From contig NC_134700.1 in NCBI RefSeq assembly GCF_043290135.1, positions 157,992,053-158,056,052 on the forward strand: a DNA stretch of 64,000 nt, written 5' to 3'. The notes beneath the pieces are model-generated. The model was given only the letters and a program-made list of their open reading frames with translations. It ran no database searches and was not told the DNA's origin. Position 1 is the first letter of the stretch. Every line of letters starts with the position of its first letter. The position numbers were made by a program, and so were the translations under genes. Below are positions 23,401 to 36,319 of this stretch, piece by piece. The DNA comes from Rhipicephalus microplus (taxonomy: Eukaryota > Arthropoda > Arachnida > Ixodida > Ixodidae).

Positions 23401-26400
23401 TACAGGCTATGGAAACTTTCTCTCAAGACTGTGCTCTCTCTCTCTGCGAGGACGTCTCCAGATGATGACCGATTTAACATTTGTCAATTTTTCGAATACA
23501 CTGGTTTAGGAAGCGCGGTGTGCTCTCCTTTTTTCCAAAGGAGTTCTTGTCATCTATGTGCGCTCTTCTTTGACGACTACCTCACACGTACGTTACAGGA
23601 ACGAGAAGCTACTCTCTAATCCTGGGGAATCCAAAATATTTTAAACAATTACCAAGACAGCGGAAGAAGGCAGACAGTGACACATGTGTGATGGACCACT
23701 GCAGCATGGAGCAAGTGGCTGTCTCATGGTAGCAGTTCAAGCACCAAAGTGTCGTTTTCTTCTGTTGAGTGTCTCCAACCGAACTGTGCTGGCATCCACT
23801 GGAAATACTAGTGCTCTACTGGCGCAGCGAGTCAACCTGACGCACAGCAATGAAATTGCTTTGTTTTACCATCCCATTTGCTCAGCGCAGCGTCCTCTCG
23901 TCTCCCCTCCATTGCCACAGTTTGAGGAAGACCTTTTATTTCCTTGCAGAGATATTATTTTATGTGAATGCATTAACGGTGGAGACTATGCTGCAGAGAG
24001 TTTTTTTTTTTTTTCAACTTGATGCATATGCATTTCAAACGCCATAGCTTTGCTACATATCAAGTACTGGCCGCCGATTTTGCTTCCCCCATCCCCCCCA
24101 TTCGGGGCACGTGTGAGCGAGCTTTTTGCAATTCCAGAACCCTGCTTTCCTCAAAGGGTTCCTGCACAATCGTTTGACCTGTGGAAACTAGAGTTTCTGC
24201 AAAGATAACTGGAACACTGGCACCTCGCAGCGGCTGTCTACAAAAAGAGAAAACTGACATGACCAATGACAAACTTGGAAACTGACGAACATTCAACTTC
24301 TGAACTGAAAAACTACAGACTTGAGGACTGATAAATGACGGATTTCAGCAACAGACTGAATGTTCTTTCAGTTTCTGGATATGGCGCTTCTTGTTCGCCT
24401 TTTTCTGCTTTTCTTCTAATGGCGTTCCTTGGTGTTCGCTGGCGTTGGAAAGTTCTATGAATGTGTAACTTCACGCAGTTGGCATTCCCACTGCACTTTT
24501 TTTTTCTCCTTGTAGATGCTTAGGATTTGCTTCCATGTCTTACTACCAGATGCTGTATGACATGGATATTCAAGATGGCACTCGTCTTGCAAATGAAGAG
24601 TTGCTTGTAGCATTCTTGAACAGTTTCTTTTTGTTCTTTTTCTCGGTGGTGTCCATTCACTAGAGCACCTATTCCTTAATGGATTTTTCCTAGAATTTGC
24701 TGATCAGCTGCTGCTGTAGAATTGCGCGATTAGATTTTTTTTTTTTTGCAAAGCACATTTTTTGTTTTTGGCAAACTAGGTAACTCCTGTTAGAGCTTTT
24801 CTTGGTTTTTAGGGTAGAGTTAGATCCTGTAATTGTTTAACCTTTTTCTTTAGTTTTGTTGGCCCCCACTGTGCTTCTTGGGCTTTTGGCCGAGATGCTG
24901 CTCATTGCTCGTTCAGAGCTCTTCTTTACTAATGTCTCCGTTTTATTGCCATTTTCATTCTTTTGGCATCAATGGCATCCATATTTTTCTAGTGGCAGTT
25001 TGTTCAACATTTACTTTGGCTCTCACCTGTATTTATCTGCTGCTTGTGCACTCGTTAGCCCCGATGTTGCTTTCAGCTCCCCAGAGCTGCAATTGCAAGC
25101 AATTGGTGTCAAATCTACCACGCTGTACTTTTGTGCGAGATTTTTTTCAGCCTTCTTTGTTACCTGGCAACTGCCAGCTAGTGACTGTTATTTAGTTACC
25201 GGGAACTCTTTCAGCTGCCACAGAAGACAGACATGCCAAGGGTTTTTCTCTTCTTTTTTTCCTGTGTGCTTCACTCCCTAACCAGTCCGTTTGTCAGTGG
25301 GGTTTTTCGCTGTGCAGGGCATTGTAGCAGTAACGCACATAAAAGTAGGCTTCTTATCTAGCATTTGCAGGTGTTTTCTTTCTCAAATCTTGCACTATAG
25401 CAGTGTTGTAAGGTTTGCTAACATTTTCAGATTCTGGATGTTTTATGATGTTACTGATATTCCCATTTGTAGCAGCAGACCGCTTTCCTTCGTTTGTTAA
25501 TGCTGAAGCACGGTGTCTTAGTAGCCGTCATAGGGATTGCTGTAATGCTGTTCTTTCTATTTGTGTCCATTGTGCGCTCAATATTGCGCTGGTATAATTT
25601 GTGTACCGAGAAACGCTCGTGATTATTTTGCATCTTGGTTCTTGAAATCTTGTTTTTCACCTCTATAATGTAACTATGTTTGAGACTTACTACCAGATTG
25701 TATTTTGTATTAGAGTGCAGTGCAGCGCGGTTTGTCGTCTCATGCCAGATTTGCTTGCTTTCACAGTTGTGTGCCCAGGTGTACATGTGATCTTTTGCTT
25801 TGATGTGGAAGACCGTGAAACCAGGAAAACATGAATGTGCTCATAGCCACTTTTACTACCACCACTACTACCAAACTGTAATACAGCACTGTCATTGTCA
25901 AAATGGACATGCGAGCTTGCATCTGTGGCTGGCTGCTTGGCGTTTGACGAAATTGCTGACTGTCCTTTTCTTTGTGTGAACCTTAGCCTTATTTAGCTCT
26001 ACTTTTCGTTTTGATAGTGTGTGCTTAAAGTAAGGCAGTAGAAAAGTTTGTAGCTGTTGGCATAATTACAGGATTGGCTGATGTTTTTGTGCAACCGTGT
26101 TAATTTCTCCTCTCTCGAAGTGAATTTGAATGAGAGTCTGGATGCAATACAGGTCTTTTTTTTACATATGCTGGTGAGTGTATTCTTTAAGTGGCACATT
26201 GCTCAGTGCGTCAAGCTTGCTGGTCAAATTAGACGTCAGACTCTCCCCAAGTGGCGCTGTGAAAAACTCTACCGCCAGCGCCTCCATCGCCACGTCAGCC
26301 ATGAATGGGTAGTGCAAAGAGAGCCATTCGCAAGCGAACGTGCATAGGCCCTCCTCTTTCGTTGATGCTGAGGCGCGGTTTTGTGAAAATCGAGGCCTGG

Positions 26401-27016
26401 CAAGCCTCTTTTATCAATTTAACCTCGCCTCAGAAATGTAGGAAGCTCGTCAAAACTAAAGGCTGGCACAATGCAAAAGATGTTTGTTATTTCGGCGTGC
26501 TGCCACTGGGAATTTAAGTGCAAACGAGCATCGCATGATATTGAGTTCGAGGCAAGCACTCTGACGTGCGTTCTGTAATGCCTGAAAGCATTAAACATGG
26601 ACACACACAATGCCAAAGCAATCAAGTGCATGCACGAGCAATCTATATGATCAGTGGTACAAAGCTTGCTTTATCCGGATCGAATGCGCCTAGCGATTTT
26701 CGTCTTTGCAGTTGGCTTCTTCATCGATCGCTCGCTTCCTGTGCGTTGAACTGTTTTATTACGTATGCTAGAATGTTCTGTTGACGGTTGTTTTCGTTTG
26801 TATAGACTTTTTCAATGTGCAATGAAAGGCAAAGCCGAGGCGTCCAAAATAGCTCCGGCAATCGCGCATACCAATGGCAAGAAAAAACTGGTTGCGATCA
26901 TTTTGGAATTTACCTGTATGACGTACATGTTCGCATTTCATAGTTTCATAATTCTAAGCAGAGACTTAGAATTAGAACCCTCAAAGCCCTACGTGCGTAA
27001 TGCTGTGTGATTGATT
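20484..27016. other. Possible 3' UTR then intergenic sequence; no gene recognised
   Basis: 6.5 kb, T-rich on the + strand, with many T runs (for example near 22105, 22500, 24000, 24735) and a (CT)n tract near 21338-21352. The first part probably includes the 3' untranslated region of the gene ending at 20483, but no unambiguous polyadenylation site could be fixed. Open frames here are short, rich in Phe/Leu/Ser and lack homology. Confidence 0.4.
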
Positions 27017-27116
27017 TGATATGTGGGGTTTAACGTCCCGAAACCACCATATGATTATGAGAGACGTCCTAGTGGAGGACTTCGGAAATTTCGACCACCT
27101 TGGGTTCCGCGGTGAT
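27017..27116 (+). repeat. Truncated tick SINE-like repeat
   Basis: The segment with ATGTGGGGTTTAACGTCCCG, AAACCACCATATGATTATGA and GGAAATTTCGACCACCTTGG closely resembles a very common short interspersed repeat of ixodid ticks (possibly the Ruka-type SINE). Only about 100 bp is recognisable, after which the sequence diverges, so the copy is truncated. The family name is from memory of the motif and needs a library match. Confidence 0.6.
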
Positions 27117-29520
27117 GTCCATACTCCCAATGTACATGCTCGTCTTGTGCGGCATGCTGCAATCTATTGCTCCCCTTTCTCGCCTCGCAAGGCCGACGCA
27201 GGCAGCGTCTACTAGTAAAAATAAAGGCAGTTTCACTGCAAGGGCGAAGCAATAAATGTGATAGCAACAGCTTGGAATGCAACGCTGACAACGGCAAGCA
27301 GATCGGAACGTGCAGCGCTCTGGTCACGCACAAATGACGCATTAAAACAACATACACGGGACGAGAGCGAACTAACAATGTTTACCACTCGACACTTAAC
27401 GCACTGTTTAAAAAATGACGCACGAAACATAATCGCAAGTACAGGTGAGTGCAAACTAACAAATGGCCCAGTTCTTATACCTCACTGTGTATGAAAAGCG
27501 CGCCTTTTTCGCAAATGGGACCTGTTCAAAGAGCGAAGTGACCTTTGTGGGCCCGGCAACGAACACAATCGTTCCGGTGAAAGCTGAAGGCACACGATTC
27601 TCCGCACCGAAGGATAAGCGCGCGCGAGCATCTAACCCCGGCCCAAGTTCGCTGGGCATTGTACGCGTGGGAGATAAGCGCGCGTCGGAGCATCGTGACG
27701 AGCTGGGCACCGAGCGCAGACGGTTTATTAAAAGCCAACTCCGGCGATTTTTAGACCATGTCGAGGTAATGGTGTTTTTATGTTCCCGAGACACTGTTGT
27801 CACGAGCCCAATTGCTGAAATGCTCTGGAAATTTAGAAATAAGCGAAAAGGTGCAAAACAGAAACTCCACGCGCCCTGGCGCGGCTGTCTGCATATCACG
27901 TACTATTAGGTAAGAACAGGAGGCCATATACTGGTTCCGCCTGCGCGTAGTATGAACACTGCGAAAACCAGAGCAGCGAAGTGCCGGCCAAACACCACAG
28001 AGGAGGAAAGAAAGCTTTCCCGTGCCAAACGCTGTAGTGGCCTAAGTCGCAATGCCATCGCCTGCATCACTTCCGTTGACATGCCAAACACGACATCACG
28101 CAGACAGTGTTGCCAATAATTCTGGCAAGCGAGATTAGCTTTTCGAGACACTCTTTACAATTAATTTGCGCACAATCAGCGCATCTCTCAAGCCTGTAAT
28201 TTGGCATGAATGACTTAAATATGGAAAGGAAAGTACCCAGTGAATTTTATTGATATCCAGTGACCTCTTAAAATCGCCGTAGTTGGCTTTTGAAGACGAG
28301 TCTTTCTTGGAGTACTTCGACACAAAAATTTTGGTCTGTCTGTCTGTACATTTACCTGTTTCCCTTCATAACGATGCCCCAAATGGCGTTAGCTTATACG
28401 CCAGATGGCCAAGCCCGTCCGCAGCGCCCACCAATATTGCCGAAATTTCAGCATTCGTACTTGAGGGATTGTCATTTAAAAAGCAATTATTGCGCATATC
28501 TGACGCATCATGACAACACGTCAATATTATGTTGTGTGGCTTTATACTAGAGAAGGCACAAATATGTAATTCTAAAGACCATAGCGCTTATCACGCGCTG
28601 ACAGTGCAACGCAATGCCTAAAAAGGCAAGTGTTTCCAACGTTTTGCTAAGACGACACAATGGTGGCACTTGCCCGTTGCTTCGCGTTCTACACCTTATC
28701 GCCTCCTAGACAGGCGTGCATCTTTCTCCGTGTGCGCACACGCCTTCCTTAGTTTTCGAATATAATTGCCAGATAGCGCTCGATCGTGTCTAACGTGCCT
28801 CGATGCGCTCATTTGCCTTCACTGCACGGATAGAGACTCTCTAACGGAGCACTTTTAAAATACAGGTTACCAATTTTCTGGCGTAGAACATCAGATAAAC
28901 GTTTTGTTCGCTCCCGCCACATGCAAGACTATCATCTTTCCATGACATTTGCAGTGAAACATGCAGATACGGGGCCATCTTTTTCTTGAGTTCAAATGTA
29001 TAGATACGTATACATATACTGTGAATAACGGCGACGGCAGAAAAACCAGCGGAGACTGTCTTTATAATTGCTATCTCAATAAAATGGACTGCTCGCGCTG
29101 CTCAACCGCTCTGGGTACAGACACGTATATATAGGCAGTGAATCGCGCGTTTGAAATTCAGTCAAGGGCGTCTTTACTTGGCTTTCGCTTGACGTTGAAG
29201 GGAACGCTTCTCCTTCATTTACTAAATGAGAATAAAAGTCGAAATAACGAGCATTCTCAAACCATACCCAATTACGCAACATTCACGCGATACCCTCACC
29301 ACTCTGCGACGCATTTTACGCGCTTCCCGCCAGCCGCGACGCACGTGCCGGCACACCTGCGGCACCCAAACAGAGGGTGAAAGAGCGTCTCCAATTAGCT
29401 TATTTGTCTCCCGCTTGCGTGCGGCAAGGGTCCCGGCACGTGCGTTGGGGCTGTGCGGGAAGCGCGTGGAACGGCCCTTACTCAGAGTCGCCCCATGAGA
29501 AACTGTTGGTGGCACATTTA
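27117..29520. other. No recognised gene
   Basis: Includes a GGGCGAAGCA motif at about 27242 that resembles the end of the short dispersed repeat at 43908-44517. A 148-codon + strand frame (27463-27909) has no recognisable domain, and its complementary strand is about equally open, so I do not call it a gene. Confidence 0.4.
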
Positions 29521-29752
29521 GGGGCGAAACGTCTTACGCAGTGGGTCGTATGTCCAGTGTTTTCGTCGTAGTAGTAGTCGTCTCTCGTTTAGTCCTTAGA
29601 ATGTCCGCTGGATGGCGGTACTTGTATATGATGAATAAATGATGCAAAAATGCGAGATGGCGGTACTTGGGAATCTGTCCGTCCGCCCACTTCGCCACAC
29701 TCGTCGTCATTCACCTCGCGGATATGCTGTGATTTTTTATGGGCGAAGCTAA
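29521..29752 (+). repeat. Short dispersed repeat, deleted copy
   Basis: Begins GGGGCGAAACGTC, contains CTCTCGTTTAGTCCTTAGAA, TGTCCGCTGGATGGCGGT and GCGAGATGGCGGTACTT, and ends near TCGCGGATATGCTGTG and GGGCGAAGC. The same blocks, in the same order, occur at 44300-44570. It looks like a MITE-like family with GGGGCGAAGC-type ends. Confidence 0.65.
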
Positions 29753-30838
29753 TCTTAGTCTAACCTTGTCACTGGTCACGCGTAGCCGAGAGAATAAAAG
29801 ACGAGAAAGAAAAGAAGGAAAAAGAAATGAACGACGACTTCTCGTGAACATTTTTCATAGATACATGCCAAGCAATGAAAAGCGGCGCCGTCTTTGCGAA
29901 TTGCAGCCTCCACAACTCGCGAGACAGCCGACGAGTAGCGAGGGCTTGCACGACAACTGCCTTCCCGTATTCGTTTCCGCGTCACGTTGCTGCTGCACTT
30001 GCAGAAACGTCACCTGCACGAAAACAATACCCAAACTGCACCACCGTGAACCAGTTCTGGAAGTGCAGGCACTGCAGGGTGAAAGAATGGACCTTCGGCT
30101 GCGAGCGTTCTAAGTTTCCTCGGAGAAGGGAATAATGCTGCAGCGGTGGTCATACTACTACCCACCGGAACAGATCTCGCCGGAGTCGATTGCTATGATA
30201 CTTTTTACTAGGCAGAGGTTCGTTTTAATGGTAAAAACCAGACAGTTCCAAGGTCTTATAGGCCACGTTCAAGCACATTAGTGTGACTCTTTGTACGTGT
30301 GCTAAGATATACTCCAGCCAGAAACTAAGATGGAGGGAGAAAGAAAAGGAAGACTGGGAGATTAACCAAATATTTGCATCCGGTTTGCTACCCTTCACAC
30401 ATTTTGCTAACATATAAACACACAGACACACACGCGCGACAATATTCGGCTCATCCATCGAACTTCACTTTTATGCAAGTGTACAATATTCGTTGACACA
30501 TATATTTACTGTGCCCTAACAGCTAAAGACACTCCTAAGTGTTGTCTAGTGATGAAGGTGTAACACAGGCAAACGTGCGGGCCAATCACAACCTTAGAAA
30601 GGCCAACTACAATACTCATCATATAACTTAAGCTGATAAAAAGATGAGGGTCGTAAACCTAAAGCAGCGTAATGAAAAATGCAGTGTGGGCAGCTGTAGT
30701 GAGCACAAGTTTTATTTTGAGTAGTGTGGCAAACAGCGCAAGAATAAGGGACATAAAGCTGAAAAAAAATATACGAGAAGTTTATATAAGGGAAAGAAGT
30801 GTATACCTGAGGGCTCGTTTTTTCGTGTTTTGACACAA
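29753..30838. other. No recognised feature
   Basis: A/T-rich sequence with a short (CA)n tract near 30417-30435. No coding homology recognised. Confidence 0.4.
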
Positions 30839-31068
30839 TATTAATGAGATCTAACAGACAGTAATGCCAAGGAATGTATAGGAGAAGTTATTAGAACCAA
30901 CGGAATGTAAATAAGAAGAAAAGTGGGTGAAAAAATAACCAGCCGTGAGCCTGCTCATGGCTGGTTATTTTTTTACCCACTTTTCTTTCTTCTTATTTAC
31001 ATTCCGTTGGTTCTAATAACTTCCCCTATACATTCCTTGGCATAACTGTCTGTTAGATCTCATTAATA
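30839..31068. repeat. Near-perfect 230-bp palindrome (hairpin element)
   Basis: The left arm starts TATTAATGAGATCTAACAGA and runs to AATAACCAGCC. The right arm starts GGCTGGTTATTTTTTT and ends ATCTCATTAATA as its reverse complement. The arms are about 114 bp and meet at GTGAGC-CT-GCTCAT, leaving almost no loop. I count two or three substitutions (for example GGAGAAG versus GGGGAAG) and a 4-base indel in an A/G run. This is the form of a foldback or MITE hairpin whose single terminal sequence is present in both orientations. The element family is not identified. Confidence 0.92.
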
Positions 31069-31260
31069 TATACATATGTATATATATATGTGTTTGAAAG
31101 AGACTGGTAGACATTGAAAGGGGCCGTTCATTAGGTCGTGAGGGACAGCTCAGAAGCGGATGACTGGTTAAAGATCCTCCTGATCCTCTTCTTTTTTTCT
31201 CGCTCTGGAGTGTTCTCCATATACGCTTCTTTGTCTTCGTGCATGTGCGCAACAATATAT

Positions 31261-31264
31261 ATAT
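31261..31264. repeat. Probable 4-bp target duplication ATAT (left)
   Basis: ATAT precedes the left LTR, and ATAT follows the right LTR at 36322-36325. Both sit in AT-dinucleotide repeat, so the exact duplication length is ambiguous. Confidence 0.5.
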
Positions 31265-31429
31265 TGTGAGCGCTGATTGTGTTGCTCATCATTTTCACTT
31301 TCACCTGCGCATACAAAGCACCGTGATCATCATCATCGTAGCCGCTCGCTGGTTTGTTCGGTGGCTGGCTCGCGCGTCTGGGTTGACAATAAAACGGTCG
31401 CTCCTTCGTACCTGACGTCGTCTCACAAG
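31265..31429 (+). repeat. 5' LTR of the gypsy element
   Basis: Starts TGTGAGCGCTGATTG and ends GTCGTCTCACAAG. It is 163-165 bp, depending on whether the final AG shared by both copies is counted. It contains a likely polyadenylation signal, AATAAA, near 31389. Confidence 0.93.
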
Positions 31430-31519
31430 TGGTGGAGGTGCTGTGATTCCCAAGTCCTCGTGCACTACCGGTCACCTCTGGAGCTCCGATCAGGTCGACG
31501 GCTGTGCTTGCCAACAGTG

Positions 31520-32329
31520 ATGGCGCAAAACGACCCACCCCCTGCCGCCTTCTTCGCACCACCCGCTCAGCCTGCTGGGCCTCTCCACACCGTGAGTACC
31601 TCGCAACGAGACCCTCCAGTGTTTTCTGGCCTTCGCGGTGAGGACGTAGAAGAATGGCTGGACAGTTACGACCGTACCAGTGCTTGCAATTACTGGGATG
31701 AGGCACATAAGCTGCGCTATGTACCCTTTTATCTGAAGGAGGTTGCTAAGACGTGGTATCATAACCACGAACGCGACTTTCCTGATTGGTCAGCATTCAC
31801 GGTGCAGCTGCGTCAAATATTCGGCACTTCTACGGGACGCTCTGAGGTAGCTAAACAGAAGCTCGCTACCCGCATCCAGGGGCCTGACGAATCGTACACA
31901 TCGTACATTGAAGACGTCCTGGCCCTCTGCCGCCGCGCCCAAAAGGACATGCCGGAGGCCGATCGTATTCGGCAAGTAATGAAAGGCATCAACTCCGTCG
32001 CCTTTAATGCTCTTGTCATGCAGAGCCCGACAACAGTTCAGGACATTATTACCACCTGCCAGCGCCTGGACGCACTTTACTCAATGCGCCTTCCACACGC
32101 CTCCTATGACACTCGTCTTACTGGCGAGCATGAGCTGCGAGCTCTAATTCGCACCATAGTGAGAGAGGAACTTCACAGCCTTGTTCCTGCCAGCGCACCG
32201 ACTTCACCTGCCCGCTCACCCCCTCCTAACCTGCGGGAAATTATAAAGGACGAATTGGCGTCGATGACGAGCGTCGCACGTGCCCCGCCTCCTGTGCTCC
32301 CGCTTTTGCCGTCGGCGCCAGCAAGATGA
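31520..32329 (+). pseudogene. gag: gag of the gypsy element, truncated by deletion and frameshift
   Basis: ATG at 31520 (MAQNDPPPAAFF) opens a frame of 269 codons. The central capsid region is well kept: DPPVFSGLRGEDVEEWLDSY, TWYHNHERDFPDWSAFTVQL and SYIEDVLALCRRAQKDMPEA are typical of Ty3/gypsy capsid. The frame ends at TGA (32327-32329). The expected C-terminal part is present in another frame from about 32290 to 32555 (FCRRRQQDERRG, then a RS/PS-rich basic tail), beginning with only the last bit of a CCHC zinc knuckle. An internal deletion at about 32280-32300 therefore seems to have removed most of the knuckle and shifted the frame. Without the knuckle, RNA packaging by this protein should be impaired. 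Confidence 0.8.
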
Positions 32330-32553
32330 ACGACGAGGTTATTCTTCGTACGAGAGTGACCGGGCTGCGAGGTCTGACCCCTACGTTCCAGGAACCTACA
32401 TTCCCTCGTCACGACGTTCGCCTTCGCCTCCTTTGTCCCACGGTGAACCTCGTTCTTCCCGCTCACCCCGCCGTCGTTCACCATCGCCCTTCCGCCGTAC
32501 TACTTCGCCTTTACGTTCTGCCCGGATGCCCCTCGACAGCCACTCGGAAAACT

Positions 32554-35500
32554 AGCAGCTGCAGTTTTTGGAGGAGAAACTGCCTGTCGTCGAAGTGTCC
32601 CAATTCCTCCTGCGCGCCCTGCAAATTTACTAACTGTTTGTGTAGAAGGCATTTCGGTTGACGCACTCGTGGACACTGGAGCAGCCATTTCAGTCATTGA
32701 TCGCGAACTATGTCATCGTCTACGAAAAGTGCAAACTCCATATGTTGGTCCGGTGTTATGTGGTGCTAATGAAAATAGAATTTACCCTATTGGACAATGC
32801 ACTGTTCGTGTTCTGATCGACGGAATTCGCCACCATATACAATTGGCTGTGCTTTCTTCATGTGCTCATCCGATTATATTGGGCTGGGACTTCCTGTCAG
32901 CCGCTTCCGCTGTCATTTCGTGTGGTCCGCCCGTTATTCGCATTACGGACACTGAAAATTCTAGTGCTTACGATTTTTCGTCGCCTCACCTTGTTGCAGC
33001 TGCAGACTTTGTACTGCCCCCGGCCCAAGAACGTATCCTCACCATTAGATCCAGCGATACCATTGACGGTGACGCAGTGGTTGTCCCCGATCAGCGCTGC
33101 ATTTTCCGAGGAATCGCCATCGCATGTTGTCTAGTGCGGTTTTCGCGTGGTCATGCCAGTATCACCGCCTACAACACGACAACAGAGCCACAACTACTGC
33201 CAGAGGGGTCCACTGTTGCCAGCCTTATCGACATAGCACCGGTATGTGTCGTCACTGTATCGCCTCCGCCGTCAGTCGCTAAGTGTACGCCACCAGGAGG
33301 CTCATCTAATGCGCTTAAAGCCACTTTGAGTCCATATCTCACTCCAACGCAAACTAATGACTTAATGGCCCTTTTAACAAAACACAAGACTTGTTTTGAC
33401 GTTTGTTCGGACGGCTTAGGTCAAACTACGGTGACCTCTCATCACATCGCCATAGACGGTTCTCGTATTATCTGCCGTCGCCCTTACCGCGTGTCGTCTT
33501 CAGAACGCAAGGTCATCGAGGAACAAGTCAATGACATGCTCGCACGCAACGTTATCAGGCCTTCCACAAGCCCTTGGTCTTCTCCTGTTGTCCTAGTTAA
33601 GAAAAGGGACGGATCAGTGCGATTTTGCGTTGATTACAGGGCACTAAACAAAATTACGCGCAAGGATGTATATCCTATGCCTCGAATTGACGATGCACTT
33701 GACACCTTACAGGGTGCAGAATATTTCTCAAGTCTCGACCTACGATCTGGGTATTGGCAGATCCCGATGCATGAGTCTGATAAAGAGAAGACAGCGTTTG
33801 CTACTCCTGATGGTCTCTTCGAATTCAATGTGATGCCTTTTGGGCTCTGCAATGCCCCAGCCACATTTGAGCGGATGATCGATACGGTGCTGCGTGGCCT
33901 AAAATGGAAGACCTGTCTTTGTTACCTGGACGACATCGTCATCTTTTCATCCAGCTTCTCGCAACACCTAGAACGTCTAGACGAGGTGCTCACATGTCTA
34001 GCCAAAGCCGGTCTCCAGCTAAATACCAAGAAGTGTCGGTTTGCGAGCCGCAGCATCAAAGTGTTAGGCCACGTTGTCAGCAAGCTTGGCATCGAACCTG
34101 ATCCCGACAAAGTGGCCGCTGTGCTGCACTTTCCTAAGCCCACCACGCTCAAAGACCTTCGCAGCTTCCTCGGCTTAGCCTCTTACTTCCGCCGTTTTGT
34201 CCGTGATTTTGCCACTATCGCGGCTCCTCTTCACAAACTCCTGACCACAAGTGCATCATTTCTTTGGACAGATGACTGTGAAGCTGCTTTCCAGACCCTG
34301 AAGCGATGCCTCACGTCAGGGCCAGTTCTTCGCCATTTTGATCCCACAGCCCCTACTATATTACACACTGACGCAAGTGGGCACGGAATCGGCGCTGTCC
34401 TGCTGCAGCGTGACCAGGCTTCACAAGAGCAAGTCGTGGCTTACGCGAGCCGTACTCTCTCCCCAGCGGAACGCAATTACAGCATCACTGAACAGGAATG
34501 TCTCGCTATCGTATGGTCCGTGCAAAAATTTCGCCCCTATTTGTATGGCCGCCGCTTCACGATCGTCACGGATCATCATGCGCTCTGTTGGTTGTCATCA
34601 TTAAAAAACTTGTCAGGACGCCTCGGTCGTTGGGTGCTCCGACTGCAGGAGTATGACTACAGTGTCACATACCGGTCGGGTCGCAAACACCAAGATGCCG
34701 ACGCTTTGTCACGCTGTCCGCTGTTGCAAAATCATGACGCATCTACCTGCTGCGCAGCACCTCCCAGCCAAGAGACCAAGCAGATGACCAGTCTTAGTCC
34801 CATCGAGCCCACTGCACCGGATGACTTCCTTCAATCCGCAGACCTCACCTCGCTCCAACGTGCAGACACATACTGCCGTACAATCATCGATCGGCTCAAC
34901 GGCTCATCTCGTGCTCCCAACAGCCGCTTGCGACGACAACTCACGCGTTTCAAACTTCATGACGGAACGCTACTTCGACAAACTTACCATCCTCTCGGTA
35001 GCCGATGGGTCCCGGTCATACCTCGCTCACTTCGACTCCAAGTCTTAGAAGCCTTTCATGACGACCCGACGGCTGGCCACTTGGGTTTTCATAAAACCTA
35101 CGATCGCATTAAGACTCGCTGCTTCTGGCCTGGCCTCTCCACTAGTGTTTCCAGGTACGTCACTTCCTGTTCATCATGTCAGCACCGAAAACGTTCGACA
35201 ACTCTTCGCGCCGGCCCTCTACAACCTCTCCCGTGCCCATCCGCTCCCTTCGAGTTCGTCGGCATAGACTTATACGGACCCCTTCCGCTTACCGCCGCCG
35301 GTCACCGCTGGATTGTTACTGCCGTAGACCATCTTACTCGCTACGCTGAGACGGCAGCTCTTCCTACTGGAGCTGCCAGCGAAGTAGCCGACTTTGTTCT
35401 GCGTGCCATTATCCTGCGCCACGGCGCCCCTCGTGTTCTCCTGAGTGACCGTGGCAAGACATTTCTTTCTCGTGTGCTCGCTGAAGTTTTACAGGCCTCT

Positions 35501-36115
35501 GACACAATCCATAAGACCACCTCGGCATATCATCCGCAAACAAATGGTCTTACTGAGCGTTTTCATAGAACTTTGTCAGACATGATCTCTATGTATGTCC
35601 AACCCGATCACAAGAACTGGGACACAATACTACCTTTCGTCACGTTTGCCTATAACACTGCCCTACAACGCACTACAAGTTACAGCCCGTTTTTTCTTGT
35701 GTATGGCCGTGCACCATCTTTTGTTCTAGACACCAGCTTTTTGTCCACGCCTTCTGTCCCATCTGCGTCCCTTCCGGAAGAATTCGCTGCCCGTGTCAAC
35801 CACTGCCGCACAATCGCCCGCGCCAACACCTCTACCATTCAGGCCCAGCGAAAAGTTCGTTGTGATGCGACACGTCGAGTTGTGTCATTCTACCCAGGCG
35901 ACGAAGTGCTCCTCTGGACACCTGTTCGCACACCCGGCCTCTGTGAAAAATTCATTCACAGATACCTGGGTCCTTACACCGTGCTTGAACGAACATCGGC
36001 CGTAAATTATCGCGTCGCTCCGGTTACTTCGGCTTCTGATCGCCGTCGTCGCGGGACCGAGATCGTCCATGTCTCTCGCCTGAAACCTTACATCCGGCGC
36101 TCATACACTTACTAA
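32554..36115 (+). CDS. pol: pol polyprotein (protease, RT, RNase H, integrase) of the gypsy element
   Basis: An uninterrupted frame ending at TAA 36113-36115, about 1150 codons from the protease onward and open upstream to the end of gag. Protease: ALVDTGAAISVID at about 32663. Reverse transcriptase: VLVKKRDGSVRFCVDYRALN, SSLDLRSGYWQI, MPFGLCNAPATF and the catalytic CYLDDIVIF (about residue 420 after the protease DTG). RNase H: LHTDASGHGIGAVL and TEQECLAIVWSVQKF. Integrase: zinc-binding GHLGFHKTYDRIK with CSSCQHRK, and the core acids in FVGIDLYGPLP, LLSDRGKTF and NGLTERFHRTL. It ends with a conserved HVSRLKPYIRR. All catalytic residues I can check are present. Its start is probably by frameshift from gag, since no ATG near the boundary is obvious. 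Confidence 0.92.
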
Positions 36116-36156
36116 ATGAACGTCTTGCAGACCGCTTTCGTGTAGGGGGGAAATAG

Positions 36157-36319
36157 TGTGAGCGCTGATTGTGTTGCTCATCATTTTCACTTTCACCTGC
36201 GCATACAAAGCACCGTGATCATCATCATCGTAGCCGCTCGCTGGTTTGTTCGGTGGCTGGCTCGCGCGTCTGGGTTGACAATAAAACGGTCGCTCCTTCG
36301 TACCTGACGTCGTCTCACA

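Noticed and set aside
27463..27909. 148-codon + strand frame starting MAQFLYLTVYEKRAFF
   Set aside because: No recognisable domain, the opposite strand is equally open over the same stretch, and no splice or regulatory context supports it.
31131..31768. Minus-strand open frames over the left LTR and gag
   Set aside because: Overlap the LTR and gag antisense; no homology.
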